Of a stretch of DNA of 17,570 bases, positions 1 to 6,794 are shown one piece after another. The stretch covers positions 1-17,570 of the forward strand of contig JAITFC010000095.1 in NCBI GenBank assembly GCA_031281635.1, in the 5' to 3' direction. Numbering within the stretch: the first letter of the stretch is position 1; each line of letters opens with the position of its first letter. A program made the translations under genes and the position numbers. The DNA is from Puniceicoccales bacterium. Lineage in GTDB: Bacteria; Verrucomicrobiota; Verrucomicrobiia; Opitutales; JAIRLM01. The notes beneath the pieces were generated by a model. That model was not told where the DNA came from and did not search any database. It saw only the letters and a list, made by a program, of their open reading frames with translations.

Positions 1-236
1 AGAAGCGGCTCAGGCGGCTGTTTGACTTTTGAAAAATGTCTATTGCAAACTTTTTAACTTTTCCCGATGATTGTACGCCAATAGCCACAGTGCCAGTAAG
101 TGACGGGATGTGCATTTAGATTTGCGGACGTCATTCGAACACATTATCCGAGATGTCCAGAAAAAATTTGCCCAATCGCAGGAAATTTTTGCAATTCGCC
201 ATTGAATTCCTGTGAAAATTTTCTATGGGTGGCTGC

Positions 237-241
237 GGAGG
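237..241 (+). promoter_or_regulatory. Ribosome binding site deciding the antiporter start
   Basis: GGAGG lies 6 nt upstream of the TTG at 248. The in-frame GTG at 212 has no purine-rich box in front of it. The box therefore favours a TTG start at 248, twelve codons inside the longest open frame. Confidence 0.5.
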
Positions 242-247
242 ACGCGA

Positions 248-2575
248 TTGGAAGCATTGAATTTGGTGCAAGATTTTTCTCTGCTGCTCACCGTTGCCGG
301 TTTGGCTGCGCTACTGTCGCGGGCGCTGCGATTTCCCATACTCCTGGCTTACATCTTGGGGGGCATGCTGTTGGATGGCATAACTCACATTCAAGGTCAG
401 GAAATTATTCACCAATTGAGCGAGTTGGGCGTCCTTTTTCTAATGTTTTACATGGGTCTCGAGTTCGATCTAAAAAAATTGCGCCAACTCTTCGGTCCGG
501 CCATCTTAGCATTGCTTTTTCAAACATTTTTCATGCTATTTCTGGGTCGCGTACTGGCACCAATACTCGGCTGGGGAGGGCTCAATGGCCTATTTCTCGG
601 GGGCCTTCTTGCCATAAGTTCCACAATGATCAGCATTCCCATCCTGGCCGAGCAAAATGCACTCAAGAAGAATTTTTCCCGGCTCTGCGTGGGTATCCTG
701 ATTTTCGAAGATATTCTCGCCATCTTGCTGCTCGTCATCCTCTCCGGCATTGCAATTACTGGCTTTTTCGACTGGGATGCCGTGGGCCGCATTACATTTT
801 TGGTCGGTACCTTCGTGATCACGATCTTCTTCATCGGCCGGCTGCTAGCTCCGTCTTTCATCCGTTTGCTGCTAAAATTTCACTCGGAGGAAGTGCTCAC
901 CATCGCCAGCATCGGCTTTCTTCTAGCCATCGGATTACTGGCGGAAATTTCGCACTTTTCCACGGCTCTCGGCGCATTCATTGCCGGCGCCATCTTTTCT
1001 GGAACGGAAATTTCCGAGGCCATCGAAGAGCAGGTGCGCCCCATTCGCACACTTTTTTCCGCCATTTTTTTCCTGTCCATCGGCATGATGTCGGAACCGC
1101 GCCTACTTTGGCAGTATATTTTACCAATATCGTTGCTGACGGTATTGGTCTTTGCGCTCAAATTATTTTCCTGTTTTCTGGGACTTTTTCTCAGCGGACA
1201 GAGTGGCGAGGATAGTTTTTGCGCGTCGCTGGCCAAGGCGCAGATCGGCGAATTTAGCTTTGTCATTGCGTCTCTCGGCATGTCGCTGCACGTGACCGAC
1301 GAAGGGCTGCTGAGCATCGCCATCGGCGTATCTCTGGGAACAATCGTTTGCACAACGATGCTAAGTCCTCGCGCCAAAAATATTTACGCTTCTATTTTAC
1401 GCATTTGCCCGAAATCTCTCTGTAAAATTTCCAACATCTACGCCAACATGCTCATCATCATACGCAGCCACATTTCGCAAAATTTGCTTCTCAAACTGGC
1501 CATGCGCCCGCTCATACACATCATTTTCCATACATTCTTGTTCCTGGCCCTCATCATCACCGCGTCATTTTCTCTGCAATACATCGATCGATTCCCCTTC
1601 CTCGAAAATTGGGAGACGGCCGCGAACATCGGCGTTTGGGCGGGAACGGCACTGATTTCTTTGCCCATCCTCACACCCATCGTGAAGCACTGCAACTCGT
1701 TCCTTCTTGCGCTTATGGACAGTGCCCTAGCCTCCTCCAGTTCCAAGGCCCGCAATTTCTTGCCGCGACTGAGTGGGGTCTTGCGGTCGACAATTTTCGC
1801 TGGAATTCTCCTCATTTTCGGCGGAATTTTTCTGTCCGTCGCTGCGCCGTCACTGCCGAAGGGGGTCCCTCTGTACGCATTTTTTTTCCTGATTCTGATT
1901 GCTGGCATCCTGTTCCGCCGCCGCATGTTAAAATTGAATGCGCGGGTGGAGAGCTACTTCGTAAAAACATTTGAGCACGATGTCACGTCGCAGATGGAAG
2001 AGCAGAAGCAGCGCATGCTAAAAAAAATTCAGGAACAAGCATCGATGCAGCTGGAAATGGCGGAGGTGTCCGTCGTTGAGGGGAACTGCGGCTGCAACCG
2101 AAATATTGCCGACCTGCCATTGCGGGAACAATTTAATGTAAATGTGGCGGCGATGCGGCACGGTAAATATTCAACACTGTCGCCGCACGGACAACTGCCG
2201 CTGTTTGCTGGCTGTGAGTTGGTTCTCATAGGAAAGCGAGAGGATTTGGATCGGGCATCGAAATTTTTCGCGACGCCATGTCCAACCGACGAAAAACAAC
2301 TCTTTGGCGGGGAAGGGGAGTTTGAAATTGCCAAAATTTATTTGCCGTTTGGTCACTGGCTGACTGGCAAATCTCTTATGGAAAGCTCTTTGCGCAAACA
2401 ATACGGGGTTAATGTCGTGGGAATTTTTCGCGCAAATGGTACACTGCTGCTCCCGTCAGCTTCGGAAGTTTTTCTCGCCAATGATACCATCGCCGTCATC
2501 GGCTCCAAATTACGCATCGAACAGTTTCACCGCCTGATAGATGCCAATGTGATTCGGCCAGCCACGCAGACATAG
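248..2575 (+). CDS. Kef-type (CPA2) monovalent cation:proton antiporter with two TrkA-C domains
   Basis: Predicted inner-membrane antiporter exchanging K+ or Na+ for H+, of the KefB/KefC/YbaL type. From the TTG start it has 775 residues; a GTG at 212 would add 12. Roughly residues 5-375 form the Na+/H+ exchanger fold with many hydrophobic segments, including FEDILAI in the ion-site region (Asp near 155) and the family motif AQIGEFSFV near 331-339. Additional hydrophobic helices lie near 420-445, 460-480 and 515-560. Two soluble TrkA-C (RCK-C) domains follow, at about 605-675 and 692-765, each with the pattern of a short beta segment, LREQF/LRKQY-G/N-V, and a terminal D/E-x-hydrophobic-IG. No Rossmann-type TrkA-N domain with an NAD motif is visible between them, so control is more likely by a small ligand at the TrkA-C dimers than by NAD or glutathione as in KefC. 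The exact ion cannot be told from sequence. Weak promoter-like boxes (TTGAAA at 29, TTTAAC at 53) lie upstream. Confidence 0.9.
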   Translation: MEALNLVQDFSLLLTVAGLAALLSRALRFPILLAYILGGMLLDGITHIQGQEIIHQLSELGVLFLMFYMGLEFDLKKLRQLFGPAILALLFQTFFMLFLGRVLAPILGWGGLNGLFLGGLLAISSTMISIPILAEQNALKKNFSRLCVGILIFEDILAILLLVILSGIAITGFFDWDAVGRITFLVGTFVITIFFIGRLLAPSFIRLLLKFHSEEVLTIASIGFLLAIGLLAEISHFSTALGAFIAGAIFSGTEISEAIEEQVRPIRTLFSAIFFLSIGMMSEPRLLWQYILPISLLTVLVFALKLFSCFLGLFLSGQSGEDSFCASLAKAQIGEFSFVIASLGMSLHVTDEGLLSIAIGVSLGTIVCTTMLSPRAKNIYASILRICPKSLCKISNIYANMLIIIRSHISQNLLLKLAMRPLIHIIFHTFLFLALIITASFSLQYIDRFPFLENWETAANIGVWAGTALISLPILTPIVKHCNSFLLALMDSALASSSSKARNFLPRLSGVLRSTIFAGILLIFGGIFLSVAAPSLPKGVPLYAFFFLILIAGILFRRRMLKLNARVESYFVKTFEHDVTSQMEEQKQRMLKKIQEQASMQLEMAEVSVVEGNCGCNRNIADLPLREQFNVNVAAMRHGKYSTLSPHGQLPLFAGCELVLIGKREDLDRASKFFATPCPTDEKQLFGGEGEFEIAKIYLPFGHWLTGKSLMESSLRKQYGVNVVGIFRANGTLLLPSASEVFLANDTIAVIGSKLRIEQFHRLIDANVIRPATQT

Positions 2576-2606
2576 ACAACGTGGCGAAAAAAAATGTATT
2601 TTTCCG

Positions 2607-2635
2607 TTGACATTGGGAAACACCTTTCCAAGATT
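2607..2635 (+). promoter_or_regulatory. Probable sigma-70 promoter for the small exported protein
   Basis: A perfect -35 box TTGACA (2607-2612) is followed after 17 nt by AAGATT (2630-2635), a weak -10. A start near 2642 would leave about 15 nt of leader, just enough to include the GGAG at 2644-2647. The -35 box is good; the -10 match is only partial. Confidence 0.4.
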
Positions 2636-2656
2636 CAGCTGGCAGGAGTGCGCCTT

Positions 2657-3070
2657 ATGGGTAAAAATGTTTTTTCTTTTTCGGTTGTGCTGGCGTCATT
2701 ATGGTCGTGTGGAGTTCTATGTGGGGATGGGCACTTCCTTATTGAATCAGATACGTCCATCCCTATCGAGGTTGGGTTGGGACAACTGGTTGGAGCGCAG
2801 CATTCTGCAACATTCTCTCTCTGGCAGGGTGTGGAGGGCCGCTGCACCGATGTTTCTGGAGTTTTCGTGCAGGGAAGCATTGGCCGGGAATTTGACCGCC
2901 GCGAGGAGGTGCATCAGCGCACGACGACATTCCGCTCCGGAGCCATCGGCCGCGAATGGGTTTACAACTCTCCGCAGGCCAGAACCCACTACGGCGTTGC
3001 GGTTAGTTACACGAAAAATCGGAGCAATTTCCAGTGGCCATTTTTTGTGGAAGAAGGAAAAGCCCTCTAG
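2657..3070 (+). CDS. Small exported protein of unknown function
   Basis: I do not recognise this family. The chosen ATG at 2657 has GGAG (2644-2647) nine bases upstream and gives 137 residues. The same frame is open upstream to 2594, but the added residues look untranslated. The first 25 residues look like a signal peptide: a lysine near the start, a hydrophobic core (VFSFSVVLASL) and small residues before a likely cut near GVLCG. LWSC is a poor lipobox, so lipidation is possible but not supported. The remainder is rich in Gly, Arg, Tyr, Trp and Phe and has short alternating patterns (YGVAVSY, WPFFVEE), compatible with beta structure in an envelope protein. A longer frame at 2607-3119 and a minus frame at 2747-3148 overlap it, but neither has a ribosome site or believable composition. 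It stands alone between the antiporter and convergent ndk. Confidence 0.6.
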   Translation: MGKNVFSFSVVLASLWSCGVLCGDGHFLIESDTSIPIEVGLGQLVGAQHSATFSLWQGVEGRCTDVSGVFVQGSIGREFDRREEVHQRTTTFRSGAIGREWVYNSPQARTHYGVAVSYTKNRSNFQWPFFVEEGKAL

Positions 3071-3134
3071 ATCCGTTGCCAAAAATGTTCTGACGAGAGC
3101 CGCGCTGTGCTTACCGTGAAAAAGTTTCAGCGAC

Positions 3135-3548
3135 TCAAAACAATTCATCGGCTTTGAAAAAGCGCTTTATTTCCGCCCGTGCACCCTCCTGCGAGTCCGA
3201 AGAATGGATGACATTGTGTGTCTTATCCTTACCGAAGTCTCTGCGGATAGTGCCTTTTTCGGCCAGGCTGGGGTCCGTTGCGCCGGTCATTTCTCGCACA
3301 ACGGCGATGGCACCTTCTCCTTCCAGCACGGCAATTACGACGGGCCGGGAAGTCATGTATGCAACGATGGCACCGAAAAACGGTCGCTCGGCGAGATGTG
3401 CGTAATGTTCGCGCAAGAGGACGTCGTCCAAGCGAATCATTTTCATGGCAACGATGCGCAAATGTGCCGCTTCAAAGCGAGCTAAAATCCTTCCCACGAG
3501 AGCCTGCTCCATGGCGTCCGGCTTAAAAATAATCAGTGTTCTCTCCAT
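3135..3548 (-). CDS. ndk: Nucleoside diphosphate kinase
   Basis: Transfers the gamma phosphate from ATP to nucleoside diphosphates through a phosphohistidine, balancing NTP and dNTP pools in the cytoplasm. The 137-residue length is typical. The N-terminal ERTLIIFKPDA carries the phosphate-binding Lys9, and the active-site segment NVIHSSDS has the catalytic His115. Most homologues read HGSDS here, so Ser replaces the Gly after the histidine, a mild variant. The RPFF segment of the nucleotide-binding loop (55-58) and a C-terminal EIKRFF are also as expected. The start is ATG with only a weak GAAAG box before it. It is transcribed away from tRNA-Arg and converges on the small exported-protein gene; no clear terminator was seen in the 64 nt between them. 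Confidence 0.96.
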   Translation of the reverse strand: MERTLIIFKPDAMEQALVGRILARFEAAHLRIVAMKMIRLDDVLLREHYAHLAERPFFGAIVAYMTSRPVVIAVLEGEGAIAVVREMTGATDPSLAEKGTIRRDFGKDKTHNVIHSSDSQEGARAEIKRFFKADELF

Positions 3549-3606
3549 CTTTCAGAGGGTGATTGCGGAAAAGTTTTGCCATTGCAATTAAATTTTACGC
3601 TTGCCT

Positions 3607-3618
3607 TTCGCCGGCGAA
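3607..3618. repeat. Perfect 12-bp palindrome between ndk and tRNA-Arg
   Basis: TTCGCCGGCGAA is a perfect dyad with no spacer, in the divergent interval between the ndk start and the tRNA. A TAAAAT-like -10 for ndk (minus strand, about 3592-3597) and a poor -10 for the tRNA (CATTAA, 3623-3628) flank it. It could be an operator, but a 12-bp dyad can occur by chance in sequence of this composition. Confidence 0.35.
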
Positions 3619-3636
3619 CTCTCATTAAGAACACGA

Positions 3637-3711
3637 GCTTCCATAGTTCAATGGATAGAACACCGGTCTCCGGAACCGGTGATTTGGGTTCGAATCCCGA
3701 TGGGAGCGCCA
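3637..3711 (+). tRNA. tRNA-Arg, anticodon CCG
   Basis: A full cloverleaf can be folded. The 7-bp acceptor stem is GCTTCCA (3637-3643) with TGGGAGC (3701-3707), including one T-G pair. The D stem is GTTC/GAAC with an 8-nt loop. The anticodon stem is CCGGT/ACCGG around the loop CTCCGGA, with anticodon CCG at 3670-3672, reading CGG arginine codons. The T stem is TTGGG/CCCGA with loop TTCGAAT. The discriminator base is G (3708) and the 3' CCA is encoded (3709-3711). No intron or insertion is seen, and no integrase or duplicated 3' end follows, so there is no sign that it serves as an attachment site here. The MATE gene begins about 32 nt downstream and may be co-transcribed. Confidence 0.97.
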
Positions 3712-3743
3712 AATCCTAGGAGGACATAGGCGGGGCCGATTGC

Positions 3744-5132
3744 GTGTGCATGTGCGCGTCGCCGGTCGATTTTATGCGACAATTGACGAAACACAGGAGC
3801 GGATCCCTGCGGGAACTGTGGACCATTGCCTGGCCACTCATCCTCACCGCCGCTGCCAATATGCTTATGTTGCTTGGAGATCGCATAGTCCTTTCCCACT
3901 ATTCCACGGAAGCTTTCAATGCCAATCTTGCCGCGATGCCGTGGGTCTGGACGGCGTATTTCCCATTTTTAACGCTAGTCATGAGCGCCAATGTCCTCGT
4001 CGGCCGCTACAACGGTTCCGGAGAATTGCACAAAATCGGCCCCGTCATCTGGCAGGTGCTATGGTTTTCGGCGGCACTTTTCGTTCCATTGATTGCAATT
4101 TCCTATTTTCTTGCGCCATATCTACTTGCAGGCAATTTGCGCACTCTCGGCGTACCCTATTTGCGCATTCTGCTCCCGGCCACACCTCTGTCGCTGATCG
4201 CGTTTGGCGCCCTGGCATCATTTTTCGCCGGCCGCGGAAAAACGCGCTTTGTGTCCATCGTCTCTCTCTCTTCTAATTTGCTCAATTTTGTCCTCGACTA
4301 CCTGCTCGTCTTTGGCATCGGGCCGTTTCCCGAAATGGGAATTTGCGGGGCTGCCTGGGGAACGATCATCGCCGAAGTTGCCGCCGTAATTGTCTATGCC
4401 ATTGCATTTTTCTCCAAAAAAAATCGCGCCACCTACGCCGTTTTCAACTTCCGCTTCGACATGGAAATTTCCCGCAAATGCGTCCATATCGGTGCGCCAA
4501 ACGGCTTTGCTGCACTTATTAACTTCGTCCTCTGGAGCTGGATCTACCAAATCATGGCCGGCTACGTGAGCGCGGAAAATTTCACTGCATTCGGCGTCAG
4601 CAATTCCTTCTATTGCACGCTACTCTTTTTCATTGAAGGTGTTAGCGCGGGCGTAGGGACAATTGCGGCCAATGGCTACGGGGCCGGAGATTGGAATCTT
4701 ATCTCGCGCAACTCGCGGGCATGGCTATTTTTAGCCATAATTTTCAGCTTTTTCGCCTTTCTCTGCGCAATTTTTTGTCCCAAAATCATGCTTCTGCTTT
4801 TTCTTGGCGACGATGCGCCGAAGACGGAAAGTTTTTTCTCTGCGTTCAAGGTAATGCTCTGGTTAACCTGTTTGGCCCTCATCATCGGAAGCGTTGAATT
4901 CAATCTGCGCCACATGCTTACGTCATTCGGAGATGCCTATTTCATTATGGTGGTGAGTTTGTTCGGCTATGCGGGAATCGTGATTTTCCCAAGTTTCATC
5001 GCACTGCGCGCCACCCGCGACTCCTCCTCTTTCCTTGTTATGGAGGCAATTAGCCAAATTTTCTTGGCCATTGTCTTTTTCCTGCGCTACCGTCTCCATT
5101 GGCTCCGTCACCGTCCGCCCCCTCCGGTCTAA
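3744..5132 (+). CDS. MATE-family multidrug/toxin efflux transporter
   Basis: Inner-membrane exporter of the NorM/DinF type, coupling Na+ or H+ entry to efflux of cationic or other small toxic compounds. At 462 residues it has the expected length and about twelve hydrophobic segments in two related halves. The first half begins LRELWTIAWPLILTAAANML with GDRIVLSHYS, and the second near NGFAALINFVLW. Inter-helix features such as VGRYNGSGELHKI are also MATE-like. The start is uncertain: GTG 3744, ATG 3750 or ATG 3774 (452 residues, beginning MRQLTKH) are all possible. A strong AGGAGG at 3718-3723 lies 20 or more bases upstream of every candidate, too far for normal use. The substrate cannot be predicted. 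The next gene has its own candidate promoter, so this is probably a single gene or a tRNA read-through unit. Confidence 0.92.
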   Translation: MCMCASPVDFMRQLTKHRSGSLRELWTIAWPLILTAAANMLMLLGDRIVLSHYSTEAFNANLAAMPWVWTAYFPFLTLVMSANVLVGRYNGSGELHKIGPVIWQVLWFSAALFVPLIAISYFLAPYLLAGNLRTLGVPYLRILLPATPLSLIAFGALASFFAGRGKTRFVSIVSLSSNLLNFVLDYLLVFGIGPFPEMGICGAAWGTIIAEVAAVIVYAIAFFSKKNRATYAVFNFRFDMEISRKCVHIGAPNGFAALINFVLWSWIYQIMAGYVSAENFTAFGVSNSFYCTLLFFIEGVSAGVGTIAANGYGAGDWNLISRNSRAWLFLAIIFSFFAFLCAIFCPKIMLLLFLGDDAPKTESFFSAFKVMLWLTCLALIIGSVEFNLRHMLTSFGDAYFIMVVSLFGYAGIVIFPSFIALRATRDSSSFLVMEAISQIFLAIVFFLRYRLHWLRHRPPPPV

Positions 5133-5208
5133 GAGGTTCTGCCATTGGCGTTCAACGCCGGAAAGGTTCGGAAATTGGCGCAGCGTTCAAAAATGCTCAT
5201 GAATTTTC

Positions 5209-5236
5209 TTGACTTTGAATATCGCCTTCTAACACT
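5209..5236 (+). promoter_or_regulatory. Possible promoter of the Inc-like gene
   Basis: TTGACT (5209-5214) is followed after 16 nt by AACACT (5231-5236), a poor -10. If used, transcription would start within a few bases of the ATG at 5245, making the message leaderless or nearly so. This fits the absence of a ribosome site there. Confidence 0.28.
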
Positions 5237-5244
5237 GTGAACAA

Positions 5245-6705
5245 ATGTTCGGTTTTTTGGCAATGCATCCCGGACTGGAACTCGGTGCTAGCGGAGTTTT
5301 AGGTGTCATAGCAGCTGCGGCTATTACCGCAGTGGTCGTTCTGTGTACGACGCCAACGGCGACAATACCGTTTGTCACTCTCATGTCGATTAACCCCATC
5401 ACTGCGGGAATCATTGTGGCTGCTGGATTGACATTTTTGTGCGTCGTTCTAGTTGCCCATTACGTATTCCACCGCAACTACTCAACGTCTGATTTGGTCA
5501 TCATCGCGCGTGATCCAGATCCCGTGAGGCTTGTGAGCAGGTTGAAAAACTCTGGGTATTATAGGGGCGGAATAATTTCTGTGGATTATGATGGAATAGA
5601 TCCATTTACCGCAGAACGATTGCGCGATCTTGGATTTCTTGTCTCCATCGGAAAAACAAAGCCATGCCACGCTAGAGGCGAGTTGGGCCAAGAGATCATA
5701 GCAAACATGGTACGGGTTATGAGGGATGCAGGTTTCCCTGAGGCTGCTATCGGAACGGTGTTTAAGGTCGGCCATTACATACTACCACCACATAGACCAC
5801 TTACGGATGGACAATTTGCAGCATTGCGGAGTATGCCTGTGGCAATAGAATGTGAAGCGCGTAAATATTTGCCGCGATATAACATAGTTATGGTCGATGG
5901 AGATTTTTCCCAACTTGCCCAGAAAAACCCCGAAAATCCGCCCGCTTTGGTGATATTGAAAAATGACGATGCTTGCTTCGAAAGGGCTCAAAGATGGCAA
6001 GAACTAGGTTGGTTTGTACTGCTCCATACGGGACGTGAATTCGATAGCGCAAATTTAGATCTTTTTATAGAGGTAAATAAAACGCATTTTTCGGCAATCT
6101 ACCAAGATAAAGATAACTGGCCAGAATACATGTTCTATGACCATGACGGCTTATGTGCAGATAGTACGGAAATACTAGGGAGAGCACGAGACGCTGGCAT
6201 GTCTGTGCTCCTTAGGCCAGTGGCAACTGAGCTCAATTACAACAATTTTTGCGCTTCCTATCGAGCTTTCTATCATTCTCGTCTTCCCTGTGACCCCTTC
6301 GTTCCCATGTCTTCCAGTCCCCGCTCCGTAGACTGGCAGTGGAAATCTTTACGCGTAGACGATATTGACCTCCGCGAAGAAGGTGATGTTCGTGAAAATG
6401 TGTTTTCCAAGAAAATGATAGAATATGCCGTGAAACTGCGAATCCGTCTAGATTGGTCATTGTCGCCCCAGGAAAAAGAAGCCGTGGGATTGCCAGCCGG
6501 GGAAAGTGAGGTGGTCCCTAGGGACAATGTTGAGGAATTACTGAGTGATTTCAGTAATCCCACCTCTCGAGATGCGCTCAAGGGGTTATTACGGGGAAAA
6601 GAGCTACACGTGGCAAATCTTCGTCCGCCGTTTAATGTTGAAAATCTTGTGTGGCTGAGGGAAAACTGCCATGTTGGCATACGCATTTTGTCCAGTTTAA
6701 TTTAA
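5245..6705 (+). CDS. Unrecognised membrane-anchored protein with an Inc-like paired hydrophobic domain
   Basis: No known family recognised. The 486-residue protein opens with a short polar tip, then two closely spaced hydrophobic segments (about 14-34 and 52-74) joined by a short loop, then a long soluble domain (about 76-486). This bilobed layout is the hallmark of chlamydial inclusion-membrane (Inc) proteins, which type III secretion inserts into the host vacuole membrane. Ordinary two-helix inner-membrane proteins can look the same. The soluble part shows a recurring beta-helix-beta pattern: an acidic strand end, a helix ending L-G or A-G, then a hydrophobic strand (110-136, 235-262, 295-324, more weakly 454-482). 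No catalytic motif was seen. There is no Shine-Dalgarno box before the ATG. Codon choice is richer in A/T-ending codons than in neighbouring housekeeping genes. It resembles the product of 8369-9232 around one membrane segment. The reading frame is secure; the function is unknown. Confidence 0.8.
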   Translation: MFGFLAMHPGLELGASGVLGVIAAAAITAVVVLCTTPTATIPFVTLMSINPITAGIIVAAGLTFLCVVLVAHYVFHRNYSTSDLVIIARDPDPVRLVSRLKNSGYYRGGIISVDYDGIDPFTAERLRDLGFLVSIGKTKPCHARGELGQEIIANMVRVMRDAGFPEAAIGTVFKVGHYILPPHRPLTDGQFAALRSMPVAIECEARKYLPRYNIVMVDGDFSQLAQKNPENPPALVILKNDDACFERAQRWQELGWFVLLHTGREFDSANLDLFIEVNKTHFSAIYQDKDNWPEYMFYDHDGLCADSTEILGRARDAGMSVLLRPVATELNYNNFCASYRAFYHSRLPCDPFVPMSSSPRSVDWQWKSLRVDDIDLREEGDVRENVFSKKMIEYAVKLRIRLDWSLSPQEKEAVGLPAGESEVVPRDNVEELLSDFSNPTSRDALKGLLRGKELHVANLRPPFNVENLVWLRENCHVGIRILSSLI

Positions 6706-6794
6706 TGTTTTTTGTCGCAGACCACAATAATATTTTCTGCCATCGCCCATTCAAAAAGTTTTGCGTTTCCGTGCGTCCGCGATAGAAAGTGTGC

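Noticed and set aside
1..25. Possible tail of an upstream plus-strand gene (EAAQAAV then a stop at 23-25)
   Set aside because: Seven residues are too few to support a gene call.
2607..3119. 170-codon plus-strand frame overlapping the small exported protein
   Set aside because: It is longer than the 2657 frame but has no ribosome site, no signal or domain, and a Trp/Arg/Cys-heavy composition typical of an off-frame read.
2747..3148. 133-codon minus-strand frame opposite the small exported protein, ending near ndk
   Set aside because: No ribosome site or family signature; it overlaps the ndk 3' end and mirrors a more credible plus-strand gene.
3637..3711. tRNA-Arg as an integration site for a mobile element
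   Set aside because: No integrase gene, no repeated 3' tRNA end and no element boundary were found; the following gene is a complete chromosomal-type transporter.
5138..5158. GGCGTTCAACGCC hairpin after the MATE gene as a terminator
   Set aside because: The stem is short and no T-tract follows, so rho-independent termination is not supported.
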